Shown piece by piece: positions 55,574 to 64,000 of a stretch of DNA of 64,000 bases. The notes beneath the pieces were generated by a model. That model was given only the letters and a program-made list of their open reading frames with translations. It did not search any database and was not told the DNA's origin. The DNA lies in NCBI RefSeq assembly GCF_030014915.1, contig NZ_JAGIXS010000002.1:1-64000 (forward strand). The letters run 5' to 3'. The position numbers and the translations under genes were made by a program. Source of the stretch: Pelomonas sp. V22 (GTDB taxonomy: Bacteria > Pseudomonadota > Gammaproteobacteria > Burkholderiales > Burkholderiaceae_C). The first letter of the stretch is position 1, and each line of letters starts with the position of its first letter.

Positions 55574-57622
55574 TCAAAGACCCGCCAGGGCCTTGAATTG
55601 AGGCCACATATAGGGCCACAGCTGCCAGCTCATCAGGCCGATCACACCCAGGATCATCACCAGGGCGTACCAGTACAGGTGGCCGGTCTGGACACGGCGC
55701 ACGATGCCGGCAATGCCGCCCACCGCCTTGGCCGAACCATCGATCAGCACACCGTCGATCACCATGCCGTCACCGCCCTTCCAGAGGCCGGTGCCGAGCA
55801 GGCGGGCCGCGCGGGCCAGGATGTTCTCGTTGATCCAGTCCATGAAGTACTTGTTCTCAAGCACGACGATGACCGGACGCAGCACCTTGGCGATGGTGGC
55901 CGGGATGCTCGGCGCGACCATGTAGAACACGTAGGCAGTGACGACACCCCCCAGCGCCAGCCAGAACGGCAGCGCCGTCAGACCGTGTGTGGCCATGGCC
56001 ACGGCACCGTGGAACTCGTGGGCCAACTCGCTCATCGCGTGGTGGACCTCGTGGTTCACGAAGATCGCGTCCTTGAAGAAGTCACCGAACAGCATCGGCT
56101 GGATCGCCAGGAAGCCGATCACCACCGAGGGGATCGCCAGCAGGATCAGCGGCGCCGTGACCACCCAGGGCGACTCGTGCGGCTCATGGTGTTCATCGCC
56201 ATGATCGTCGTGATGATCGTGCTCGCCCGGGAAGGGCTTGTGATGGAAGTTTTCCTTGCCGTGGAAGACCAGGAAGTACATCCGGAACGAATAGAAGGCC
56301 GTGACGAACACGCCGATGATCACCGCCAGGTAGGCGAACTGTGCGCCCGGCAGATGGCTGGCATGCACGGCCTCGATGATCGAGTCCTTGGAGTAGAAGC
56401 CCGAGAACAGCGGCGTGCCGATCAGGGCCAGCGAACCCAGCAGCGAGGTGATCCAGGTGATGGGCATGTACTTGCGCAGGCCGCCCATGTTGCGGATGTC
56501 CTGGTCATGGTGCATGCCGATGATCACCGAGCCGGCGCCGAGGAACAGCAAGGCCTTGAAGAAGGCGTGCGTCATCAGGTGGAACACGGCGACCGAGTAG
56601 GCCGAGGCACCCAGCGCCACCGTCATGTAGCCCAGCTGCGAGAGCGTGGAGTACGCGACCACGCGCTTGATGTCGTTCTGGATGATGCCCAGGAAGCCCA
56701 TGAACAGCGCCGTGATCGCACCGATCACCAGCACGAAGTTCAAGGCCGTATCCGACAGCTCAAACAGCGGCGACATGCGGGCCACCATGAAGATGCCGGC
56801 GGTCACCATCGTTGCCGCGTGGATCAGGGCCGAGATCGGAGTCGGGCCTTCCATCGAATCAGGCAGCCAGACGTGCAGCGGGAACTGGGCCGACTTGCCC
56901 ATCGCGCCGATGAACAGGCAGATGCAGGCCACGCTCAGCATCATCCAGTCCGAACCCCACAGCGGCGCCGTGAACTTGACCTGGGCCAGTTCGGCCGACT
57001 TGCCGAACAGCTCGGCGTAGTTCAGCGAGCCACCGTAGGCGACCAGCAGGCCGATGCCGAGGATGAAGCCGAAGTCGCCGACCCGGTTCACCAGGAAGGC
57101 CTTCATGTTGGCGAAGATCGCCGTTGGCTTGGTGTACCAGAAGCCGATCAGCAGGTACGACACCAGGCCCACCGCTTCCCAGCCGAAGAACAGCTGCAGC
57201 ATGTTGTTGCTCATCACGAGCATCAACATCGAGAAGGTGAACAGCGAGATGTAGCTGAAGAAGCGCTGGTAGCCCGGGTCTTCTTCCATGTAGCCGATGG
57301 TGTAGATGTGCACCATCAGCGACACAAAGGTCACCACGCACATCATCATGGCCGTGAGGCCATCGACCAGGAAGCCGACTTCCATCTTCAGGCCGCCGAG
57401 CACCATCCACTCATAGATGGTCTCGTTGAAGCGGGCGCCGTCCACGGCCACCGACTTCAGCGTCATCGCCGAGATGATGAAGGCGATCAGCACGCCGAGG
57501 ATGGTGATGCTGTGGGCACCGCGGCGGCCGATCTGCTTGCCGAAGAAGCCGGCGGCGATGGCACCGACCAGCGGCGCCATCGGCACCGCGAGCAGCATGT
57601 TTTGGGAGAGTGTTGCAGACAT
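55574..57622 (-). CDS. nuoL: NADH-quinone oxidoreductase subunit L
   Basis: The 682-residue subunit is the distal antiporter-like pump. FFGWEAVGLVSYLLIGFWY includes the TM5 Glu, followed by VNRVGDFGFILGIGLL, LHVWLPDSMEGPTPISALIHAATMV and YSTLSQLGYM. The C-terminal part carries the long lateral helix that spans the arm. A His-rich loop (about 468-485, HDHHDDHGDEHHEPHE) lies between TM13 and TM14; such loops vary between species. It is 19 bp downstream of nuoK. Confidence 0.96.
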   Translation of the reverse strand: MSATLSQNMLLAVPMAPLVGAIAAGFFGKQIGRRGAHSITILGVLIAFIISAMTLKSVAVDGARFNETIYEWMVLGGLKMEVGFLVDGLTAMMMCVVTFVSLMVHIYTIGYMEEDPGYQRFFSYISLFTFSMLMLVMSNNMLQLFFGWEAVGLVSYLLIGFWYTKPTAIFANMKAFLVNRVGDFGFILGIGLLVAYGGSLNYAELFGKSAELAQVKFTAPLWGSDWMMLSVACICLFIGAMGKSAQFPLHVWLPDSMEGPTPISALIHAATMVTAGIFMVARMSPLFELSDTALNFVLVIGAITALFMGFLGIIQNDIKRVVAYSTLSQLGYMTVALGASAYSVAVFHLMTHAFFKALLFLGAGSVIIGMHHDQDIRNMGGLRKYMPITWITSLLGSLALIGTPLFSGFYSKDSIIEAVHASHLPGAQFAYLAVIIGVFVTAFYSFRMYFLVFHGKENFHHKPFPGEHDHHDDHGDEHHEPHESPWVVTAPLILLAIPSVVIGFLAIQPMLFGDFFKDAIFVNHEVHHAMSELAHEFHGAVAMATHGLTALPFWLALGGVVTAYVFYMVAPSIPATIAKVLRPVIVVLENKYFMDWINENILARAARLLGTGLWKGGDGMVIDGVLIDGSAKAVGGIAGIVRRVQTGHLYWYALVMILGVIGLMSWQLWPYMWPQFKALAGL

Positions 57623-57641
57623 CTTGATGCGTCCTGTTCCT

Positions 57642-57959
57642 TTAGCCCTTCAGCGCGTCGAGCTCTTCGACGTTGATGCTGGCGCGGTTGCGGAACAGCA
57701 CGACCAGGATCGCGAGGCCGATGGCCGACTCGGCCGCCGCCACCGTCAGGATGAAGAACACGAAGACCTGGCCAGCCATGTCGCCCAGGTAGTGCGAGAA
57801 GGCGACGAAGTTCAGGTTGACCGCCAGCAGCATCAGCTCGATGGCCATCAGCAGCACGATCAGGTTCTTGCGGTTCAGGAAGATGCCGATCACCGACAGC
57901 GCGAACAGGATCGCGCCCAGCGTCAGGAAATGTCCCAGGGTCAGAGCACCCAGCATCAT
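57642..57959 (-). CDS. nuoK: NADH-quinone oxidoreductase subunit K
   Basis: The 105-residue three-helix subunit is full length. Conserved membrane glutamates lie in [20 protein letters not shown] (Glu near 36) and [13 protein letters not shown] (Glu near 72). It sits beside NuoJ in the membrane arm. The ATG overlaps the nuoJ stop by four bases. Confidence 0.96.
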   Translation of the reverse strand: MMLGALTLGHFLTLGAILFALSVIGIFLNRKNLIVLLMAIELMLLAVNLNFVAFSHYLGDMAGQVFVFFILTVAAAESAIGLAILVVLFRNRASINVEELDALKG

Positions 57960-58600
57960 GCGGCTCCCGTGTTGTTGGCGTCGGCCGCAGGCGCAGCGGG
58001 GGCTTCAACGGTCGGCGCCATCTTGACGATGCGCAGACGGTCAGCCTTCTTGACCTTGACCTGCTCCGACGGATCTTGCGAGCGCGAGTCCTTGCGACGG
58101 CGCAGCGTCAGCGCGATAGCGGCAATGATGGCCACCAGCAGCAGCACGGCAGCGATCTGCAGCGGGTACAGATAGTTCGTGTAGACCTCGATGCCCAGCA
58201 GCTTGGTGTTGCCGAGCTTGGCTGCGGCGGCGCTCAGCTCGGGCGCATCCTTCAGGCGGAAGCCCGGCAGCAGGATGGCGGCCATTTCCAGCGCGATCAG
58301 CACGCCCACGAGGGCGGCCATCGGAAGGTGCTTCCAGAACCCGTCCCGCACGCGGTCGCTGGTGATGTCCAGCATCATCACGACGAAGAGGAACAGCACC
58401 ATCACGGCACCGATGTAGACCAGCACCAGGGTGATGGCCAGGAACTCGGCCTTCAGCAGCATCCAGACGCAGGACGCGCTGAAGAAGGCGAGGATCAGGA
58501 ACAGCGCCGAATGCACCGTGGACTTGGCCGTGATGACACGGACGGAAGCCCCCAGCAGCACGGCGGAGAAGACGTAGAACAGAGCGGTGGTGATGTCCAT
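57956..58600 (-). CDS. nuoJ: NADH-quinone oxidoreductase subunit J
   Basis: The 214-residue subunit has five membrane helices with [26 protein letters not shown] as the conserved pi-bulge helix region of NuoJ. The C-terminal soluble tail (about 170-214) is longer and charged, with the sequence [12 protein letters not shown]. It lies 54 bp after nuoI and overlaps nuoK by four bases. Confidence 0.95.
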   Translation of the reverse strand: MDITTALFYVFSAVLLGASVRVITAKSTVHSALFLILAFFSASCVWMLLKAEFLAITLVLVYIGAVMVLFLFVVMMLDITSDRVRDGFWKHLPMAALVGVLIALEMAAILLPGFRLKDAPELSAAAAKLGNTKLLGIEVYTNYLYPLQIAAVLLLVAIIAAIALTLRRRKDSRSQDPSEQVKVKKADRLRIVKMAPTVEAPAAPAADANNTGAA

Positions 58601-58654
58601 AGCTAGCTCGGCAAGTACAACGCAGCGAACCTGGCTTGCGCCAGGAAGGCCGGG

Positions 58655-59146
58655 TCAGCGGTACTTGGCGTCGGCCTCCTTTTGGGCTGCGATCTGCGGT
58701 TCGTACTTGTCGCCCACGGCCAGCAACATCTCCTTCGTGAAGTAGAGGTCGCCACGCTTTTCGCCGTGGTATTCGAAGATCGAGGTTTCGACGATGGAGT
58801 CCACCGGGCAGCTCTCTTCGCAGAAGCCGCAGAAGATGCACTTGGTCAGGTCGATGTCGTAGCGCGTGGTGCGGCGCGAGCCGTCGTCACGCACGTCGGA
58901 TTCGATGGTGATGGCCATCGCCGGGCACACGGCCTCGCAGAGCTTGCAGGCGATGCAACGCTCTTCACCGTTCTCGTAGCGGCGCAGCGCGTGCAGGCCG
59001 CGGAAACGCGGGCTCAGCGGCGTCTTCTCTTCCGGGAACTGGACCGTGATGTTGCGCGAGAGGAAATGCCGGCCGGTCAGGGCCATGCCCTTGAACAGCT
59101 CGGTGAGCATGAAGCTCTTGAAGAAATGGCTGACGGCGCTACTCAT
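58655..59146 (-). CDS. nuoI: NADH-quinone oxidoreductase subunit I
   Basis: The 163-residue ferredoxin-type subunit carries two [4Fe-4S] clusters (N6a/N6b) in the chain from the peripheral arm to quinone. Motifs: [12 protein letters not shown] (Cys64, 67, 70, 74) and [12 protein letters not shown] (Cys103, 106, 109, 113). The ATG at 59146 is chosen because it lies just after nuoH (four bases) and starts the usual amphipathic N-terminus. Confidence 0.96.
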   Translation of the reverse strand: MSSAVSHFFKSFMLTELFKGMALTGRHFLSRNITVQFPEEKTPLSPRFRGLHALRRYENGEERCIACKLCEAVCPAMAITIESDVRDDGSRRTTRYDIDLTKCIFCGFCEESCPVDSIVETSIFEYHGEKRGDLYFTKEMLLAVGDKYEPQIAAQKEADAKYR

Positions 59147-59150
59147 GTCG

Positions 59151-60248
59151 TCAATTCCAGATGTTGAACGGAGACTGGATCCACAGGCCGACAACGACCA
59201 GCCAGACCAGCGTCACAGGAATGAAGATCTTCCAGCCCAGACGCATGATCTGGTCGTAGCGGAAGCGCGGGAAGGTGGCGCGGACCCACAGGAAGCAGGT
59301 GACGACGAAGAAGGTCTTGCCGAACAGCCAGGCCCAATTCCAGAAGGCCATGGTGTTCTTGATGAACTCCGGCGTCTCCATGCCGAGCAGGCTGAAGGAG
59401 ATCGGTGCCGACCAGCCGCCGAGGAACATCACCACGGCCAGGCAGGACACCAGGATCATGTTGGCGTACTCGGCCAGGAAGAACATCGCGAACGACATGC
59501 CCGAGTACTCGATCATGTGGCCGGCCACGATTTCCGATTCGCCTTCCACCACGTCGAACGGGTGGCGGTTGGTTTCAGCCAGGCCCGAGATGAAGTAGAC
59601 GACGAAGATCGGCAGCAGCGGCAGCCAGTTCCACGACAGCAGCGGGATGCCCATCGAGGCAAAGCGACCGGTCTCCTGCGAGACGACGATCTGCGTCATG
59701 TTCATGCTGCCGGTGACCATCAGCACGATCACGAGGGCAAAGCCCATGGCGATCTCGTAGGACACCATCTGTGCCGAGGCACGCAGCGCGCCGAGGAAGG
59801 CGTACTTGGAGTTCGAGGCCCAGCCGGCAATGATCACGCCATAGACCTCGAGCGAGGTGATGGCCATCAGGAACAGCAGGCCGGCGTTCACGTCCGCCAC
59901 GGCCGCTTGCGGGCCGAAGGGCACGACGGCCCAGGCCGCCAGCGCCGGCATGATGGTCATGATAGGGCCGAGGAAGAACAGGCCACGGTTGGCCTTGGCC
60001 GGCAGGATGATCTCCTTGAAGATCAGCTTCACGGCGTCGGCAATCGGGGTCAGCAGGCCATAAGGGCCCACGCGGTTCGGACCCGGGCGGATCTGCGACC
60101 AGCCGATGGCCTTGCGCTCCCACAGCGTCAGGTAGGCCACGCAGATCATCAGCGGTGCCACGACCACGATGATCTTGAGCAGGCTCCAGACCACCGGCCA
60201 CAGGGCGCCCAGCAGGGAAGCGCCGGTTTGGTAGAGGGTGTCGATCAT
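59151..60248 (-). CDS. nuoH: NADH-quinone oxidoreductase subunit H
   Basis: The 365-residue subunit with about eight helices forms part of the quinone-binding chamber. Signatures: [36 protein letters not shown] and [27 protein letters not shown], both with conserved charged residues of the E-channel. It is 13 bp downstream of nuoG. Confidence 0.97.
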   Translation of the reverse strand: MIDTLYQTGASLLGALWPVVWSLLKIIVVVAPLMICVAYLTLWERKAIGWSQIRPGPNRVGPYGLLTPIADAVKLIFKEIILPAKANRGLFFLGPIMTIMPALAAWAVVPFGPQAAVADVNAGLLFLMAITSLEVYGVIIAGWASNSKYAFLGALRASAQMVSYEIAMGFALVIVLMVTGSMNMTQIVVSQETGRFASMGIPLLSWNWLPLLPIFVVYFISGLAETNRHPFDVVEGESEIVAGHMIEYSGMSFAMFFLAEYANMILVSCLAVVMFLGGWSAPISFSLLGMETPEFIKNTMAFWNWAWLFGKTFFVVTCFLWVRATFPRFRYDQIMRLGWKIFIPVTLVWLVVVGLWIQSPFNIWN

Positions 60249-60261
60249 GCTTGTTCCTGCC

Positions 60262-62592
60262 TCACACCTTGGCCACGGTCAGCGTGCCGAACATGGCACC
60301 CAGCGCCTGCGTCTCGGCCAGGCCGGCCGGCACGCGCACCACATTGGCGGGCAGCGCGGCATCGAGCTTGGCTGTCAGCTGCGCAGAGCCTGCACCTTCC
60401 TGGCTGACCAGGATCTTGTTGGCGTCGTCGGAGAGGCCCAGTTGCTGCCACAGCGCGCTAGACAGAGTAGCGACCGGCGCCGTGCGGGCATCCTTGGTCA
60501 GCTGCAGCGAGGTGGCGTTGCGGACCAGCGCATCGGTGGCGTAGATCGGCACATCGGCAAGGCGTTCGATAGCACCGCCTTCACCGGCCGTCAGCGTCAC
60601 TGCGGCGTCGCCGGCGTTGCTCAGGCGAGCGCTCAGATCAGCATCCACACCCAACGCCTCAATGCGAACCTGCTCGGAGCTCTCTTGAGCAAAGCCCGGC
60701 AGGCCCAGCACATTCGCGAGCACGCGCAGCACCTTCCAGCCCGGGCGGGTTTCAGCCAGCGGCTTCACCACGCCAACGAAGCTCTGCAGGCGACCTTCGG
60801 CATTGACGAAGGAGCCCGAGGTCTCGGTGAACGGGGCGACCGGCAGCAGCACGTCGGCGTAGTCGAGGCCGGTCTTGAACGGACTCATCACCACGACCAT
60901 CTCGGCGGCCTGCAGCGCCTTGGCGGCGGCAGCGGCGTTGGCCGAATCGAGCACCGGGTCGGTGTTCAGCAGCAGCAGTGCCTTCAGCGAGCCATTCAGC
61001 ATCTCGCCAGCATTCAGGCCACCTGCCATCGGCAGCGCACCGACCAGCTGCGCACCCACGGTGTTGGCCGCTGCGGTCAGGTAGCCGACGCGGGCGCCGG
61101 TCTTCTCGCCAATCCAGTTGGCCAGCGACAGCAGTTGAGCAGCTTGAGGATGCTGTGCAGCGGCATTGCCGAGCAGCAGGGCTTTGCGCTGGCCGCTCCA
61201 CAGGGCGTTGGCGATGCGCTTGGCAGCGTCAGAGGCTTGCGCAGTCACCGGGGCTGCAGCGCCTGCCAGCTCGGCGACAGCAGCAGCCACACCAGCCAGC
61301 TCAGCCAGCCAGGCGCTCGGTGCAGCCACCACGCGCTCGGCGACGTTCATCAGCCAGTCTTCAGCCGAGCCGGAGATGCTCATCACCTTGGCGCCACGGC
61401 GAGCCGCCTGGCGCAGGCGCTGGGCAAACAGCGGATGGTCCTTGCGCAGGAAGGAGCCGATCACCAGCGCGCGGTCCAGCGTGCTCAGCTCAGCGATGGG
61501 CAGGCCAAGCCACTGGGCTTTGCCGGCATCGGCCATGTTGCCGAAGTCCGAATGGCGCAGGCGGTAGTCGACGTTCTGGCTGCCCAGGGCGCGGGTCAGC
61601 TGCGACAGCAGGTGCAGCTCTTCCACGGTGCTGTGGGCCGAGCCCAGCGCGCCGATGGCCGAAGCGCCATGGTCGTTCTTGATGCTCTTCAGGCCGTTGG
61701 CCACGTACTCGAGGGCCGTGGTCCAGTCGACGCTCTTCCAGGCGCCGCCCTGCTTGATCATCGGAGCGGTCAGGCGGGCATCGCTGTTCAGCGCTTCGTA
61801 GGAGAAGCGGTCGCGGTCGGCGATCCAGCATTCGTTGACGTCTTCGTTCTCCAGCGGCACGACGCGCATCACCTGCTGGCCCTTGACCTGGACGATCAGG
61901 TTGGCGCCGGTGGAGTCATGCGGCGAAACGCTCTTGCGGCGCGACAGCTCCCAGGTGCGGGCGCTGTAGCGGAAGGGCTTGCTCGTGAGCGCACCGACCG
62001 GGCAGACGTCGATCATGTTGCCCGACAGCTCCGAGTCGACCGTGCGGCCGACAAAGGTCTGGATCTCGCTGTGCTCGCCGCGGTGGGCCATGCCCAGTTC
62101 CATCTGGCCGGCGATCTCCTGGCCGAAGCGGACGCAGCGCGTGCAATGAATGCAACGGCTCATCTCTTCCATCGAGACCAGCGGGCCGATGTTCTTGTGG
62201 AACACCACGCGCTTCTCTTCCGAGTAGCGCGACTTGCTGCCACCGTAGCCCACGGCCAGGTCCTGCAGCTGGCACTCGCCGCCCTGGTCGCAGATCGGGC
62301 AATCCAGCGGGTGGTTGATCAGCAGAAATTCCATGACACCCTGCTGGGCCTTCAGCGCCTTCTCGCTCTTGGTGCGAACGATCATGCCTTGCGTCACCGG
62401 CGTGGCGCAGGCGGGCATCGGCTTCGGTGCCTTCTCCACGTCCACCAGGCACATGCGGCAGTTGGCGGCGATGGAGAGCTTCTTGTGATAGCAGAAGTGC
62501 GGGATGTAGGTGCCTGCCTTCTCGGCCGCATGCATCACCATGCTGCCTTCGAGCACCTCAATCTTCTTGCCGTCGAGTTCGATTTCAACCAT
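60262..62592 (-). CDS. nuoG: NADH-quinone oxidoreductase subunit G
   Basis: The 776-residue iron-sulfur subunit of the NADH module starts with a [2Fe-2S] domain (Cys34, Cys45, Cys48 and Cys62), then the His-Cys-ligated cluster region ([18 protein letters not shown]) and another ferredoxin motif ([14 protein letters not shown]), followed by a molybdopterin-oxidoreductase-like domain without the cofactor role. The C-terminal part is Ala-rich. It lies 18 bp downstream of nuoF and passes electrons from NuoE/F on to NuoI. Confidence 0.96.
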   Translation of the reverse strand: MVEIELDGKKIEVLEGSMVMHAAEKAGTYIPHFCYHKKLSIAANCRMCLVDVEKAPKPMPACATPVTQGMIVRTKSEKALKAQQGVMEFLLINHPLDCPICDQGGECQLQDLAVGYGGSKSRYSEEKRVVFHKNIGPLVSMEEMSRCIHCTRCVRFGQEIAGQMELGMAHRGEHSEIQTFVGRTVDSELSGNMIDVCPVGALTSKPFRYSARTWELSRRKSVSPHDSTGANLIVQVKGQQVMRVVPLENEDVNECWIADRDRFSYEALNSDARLTAPMIKQGGAWKSVDWTTALEYVANGLKSIKNDHGASAIGALGSAHSTVEELHLLSQLTRALGSQNVDYRLRHSDFGNMADAGKAQWLGLPIAELSTLDRALVIGSFLRKDHPLFAQRLRQAARRGAKVMSISGSAEDWLMNVAERVVAAPSAWLAELAGVAAAVAELAGAAAPVTAQASDAAKRIANALWSGQRKALLLGNAAAQHPQAAQLLSLANWIGEKTGARVGYLTAAANTVGAQLVGALPMAGGLNAGEMLNGSLKALLLLNTDPVLDSANAAAAAKALQAAEMVVVMSPFKTGLDYADVLLPVAPFTETSGSFVNAEGRLQSFVGVVKPLAETRPGWKVLRVLANVLGLPGFAQESSEQVRIEALGVDADLSARLSNAGDAAVTLTAGEGGAIERLADVPIYATDALVRNATSLQLTKDARTAPVATLSSALWQQLGLSDDANKILVSQEGAGSAQLTAKLDAALPANVVRVPAGLAETQALGAMFGTLTVAKV

Positions 62593-62610
62593 GTTCTGTC
62601 CTGGCTCGGC

Positions 62611-63981
62611 TCAAGCCGCCTTCGCGGGTTGCGCGGTTTTTTGCGCCTGTTCGATCATCTGCACGAACTCGCTCTTGAAGTTCTTGATCATGGCGCGCAC
62701 CGGCATCGCGGCGGCATCGCCCAGCGCGCAGATGGTGCGGCCCTGGATGTTGTCGGCCACGGAGTTCAAGAGGTCGAGGTCGTCCTTGCGGCCTTGGCCG
62801 TTGGCGATGCGCTCGATCACGCGGTGCATCCAGCCCGTGCCTTCGCGGCAGGGCGTGCACTGGCCGCAGCTCTCGTGGGCGTAGAAGTAGGAGAGGCGCA
62901 GCAGGCTGTTGACCATGCAGCGCGAATCGTCCATCACGATGACGGCGCCCGAGCCCAGCATGGAGCCGGCCTTGGCGATGGAGTCATAGTCCATCGTGCA
63001 CTGCATCATCACGTCGGCCGTCAGCACCGGGGCTGAAGAGCCGCCGGGGATCACGGCCTTGAGCTTGCGGCCGGTGCGCACACCGCCAGCCAGCTCCAGC
63101 AGCTTCTCGAAGGGCGTGCCCAGCGGGATCTCGTAGTTGCCGGGCTTGTTCACATCGCCAGAGACCGAGAAGATCTTGGTGCCGCCGTTGTTGGGCTTGC
63201 CGATCTCGAGGTAGGGCTGGCCACCGTTGCGGATGATCCAGGGCACTGCCGCGAAGGTCTCGGTGTTGTTGATCGTGGTCGGCTTGCCGTACAGGCCGAA
63301 CGAGGCCGGGAACGGCGGCTTGAAGCGCGGCTGGCCCTTCTTGCCTTCCAGCGATTCGAGCAGCGCGGTTTCCTCACCGCAGATGTAGGCGCCAAAACCA
63401 TGGAAGGCGTGCAGCTGGAAGCTGAAGTCCGAACCCAGGATGTTGTCGCCGAGGAAGCCGGCGGCGCGGGCTTCTTCCAGGGCCGCTTCGAAGCGCTCGT
63501 AGACCTCGAAGATCTCGCCGTGGATGTAGTTGTAGCCCGTCTTGATGCCCATCGCGTAGGCGGCAATGGCCATGCCTTCGATGACGATGTGCGGGTTGAA
63601 CATCAGGATGTCGCGGTCCTTGCAGGTGCCCGGCTCGCCTTCGTCCGAGTTGCAGACCAGGTACTTCGCGCCCGGGAACTGGCGGGGCATGAAGCTCCAC
63701 TTCAGGCCCGTCGGGAAACCGGCGCCGCCACGGCCGCGCAGACCCGAAGCCTTGACCTCGGCGATCACCTGGTCCGACGTCATGCCAGGCGCCTGGCCTT
63801 CGGCCACCGGCGCGCCGTCCTTGCCGAGGATCTTGCGCAGCGCTGCGTAACCGCCTCGCGCCACGTAGTCCTTCAGGCTCCAGTTCTTGCCATCGAGGCC
63901 GGCATAGATCTGCGGGCCGATGTGGCGGTCGTGGAAACAGGTCTCGGTGCCTGTCGCTTGAAACTTGGAGAGATCCAGCAT
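62611..63981 (-). CDS. nuoF: NADH-quinone oxidoreductase subunit F
   Basis: The 456-residue subunit binds NADH and FMN. The Gly-rich loop is [17 protein letters not shown], with [15 protein letters not shown] as the FMN contact; the N3 [4Fe-4S] cluster is held by Cys372, Cys375 and Cys378 ([11 protein letters not shown]) and Cys418. The ATG at 63981 is preceded by GAGGGAC. A TGA at 63995-63997 on the minus strand, just upstream, is probably the end of nuoE, which lies outside the window. Confidence 0.97.
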   Translation of the reverse strand: MLDLSKFQATGTETCFHDRHIGPQIYAGLDGKNWSLKDYVARGGYAALRKILGKDGAPVAEGQAPGMTSDQVIAEVKASGLRGRGGAGFPTGLKWSFMPRQFPGAKYLVCNSDEGEPGTCKDRDILMFNPHIVIEGMAIAAYAMGIKTGYNYIHGEIFEVYERFEAALEEARAAGFLGDNILGSDFSFQLHAFHGFGAYICGEETALLESLEGKKGQPRFKPPFPASFGLYGKPTTINNTETFAAVPWIIRNGGQPYLEIGKPNNGGTKIFSVSGDVNKPGNYEIPLGTPFEKLLELAGGVRTGRKLKAVIPGGSSAPVLTADVMMQCTMDYDSIAKAGSMLGSGAVIVMDDSRCMVNSLLRLSYFYAHESCGQCTPCREGTGWMHRVIERIANGQGRKDDLDLLNSVADNIQGRTICALGDAAAMPVRAMIKNFKSEFVQMIEQAQKTAQPAKAA

Positions 63982-64000
63982 GCTCGGTCGTCCCTCAGTT

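Overview
The window reads as chromosomal DNA of a GC-rich betaproteobacterium of the order Burkholderiales (Roseateles/Rubrivivax-like is my guess). The grounds are strong G/C bias at third codon positions, nuoN followed directly by a DUF2818 gene, an aroC/MFS gene pair, and a gcv operon behind a tandem glycine riboswitch. Almost all of it is ordinary, tightly packed core genome. I see no rRNA, tRNA, IS element, prophage or CRISPR array.

Layout. 0-7 kb: a weak hypothetical ORF, a YciI-like protein, a secreted beta-propeller/amidohydrolase fusion, and a tetR-SDR-MDR oxidoreductase cluster. 7-10.8 kb: an OmpR-family two-component system upstream of a DegP/DegQ protease. 10.8-17.2 kb: glycine and serine catabolism (tandem riboswitch, gcvT, gcvH, gcvP, sdaA). 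17.2-18.8 kb: a small accessory island with an XRE-type HTH gene and an AbiEii-type nucleotidyltransferase under a 54-bp symmetric operator, followed by the remnant of an alpha/beta hydrolase. 18.8-22.7 kb: a DHA2 exporter, a small membrane protein behind a consensus LexA box, a patatin-like lipase and a DHH phosphoesterase. 22.7-27.2 kb: an RND efflux pair. 27.3-29.6 kb: aroC and an MFS gene. 29.8-34.9 kb: galacturonate catabolism (uxaC, uxaA, uxaB, gntR). 34.9-41.1 kb: a CBS protein, metY, a hydrolase, an Mpo1-like protein, an S46 peptidase and a MipA-like porin. 41.1-43.9 kb: threonine degradation (tdh, kbl) with a divergent XRE-cupin regulator. 43.9-47.1 kb: a YihY-type membrane protein, a DUF2069 protein and an FAD oxidoreductase. 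47.1-51.5 kb: a second RND pair. 51.7-64 kb: the 3' part of the nuo operon (nuoF to nuoN), followed by DUF2818 and Nudix genes.

How the genes work together. The threonine pathway (Tdh, Kbl) yields glycine, the GCV system turns glycine into one-carbon units and CO2/NH3, and SdaA removes serine to pyruvate, so the window holds much of a threonine-glycine-serine route. The Uxa enzymes carry galacturonate to 2-keto-3-deoxygluconate. Complex I consumes the NADH. The two RND pairs each have a permease and an adaptor but no outer-membrane channel gene here.

The regulatory DNA is the most interesting part. It holds PmrA/QseB-like direct repeats both at the gcv promoter and upstream of degP, a 12-mer shared by the tetR start and the SDR promoter, the 54-bp symmetric operator over a probably leaderless HTH gene, the SOS box before an unrecognised one-TM protein, and a terminator embedded in the coding end of the opposing FAD oxidoreductase gene.

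Stretches without genes: positions 1-181 show nothing I can name, and 51472-51687 shows no clear gene. The only gene-free stretch over 300 bp is 10782-11118, which holds the gcv promoter and riboswitch.
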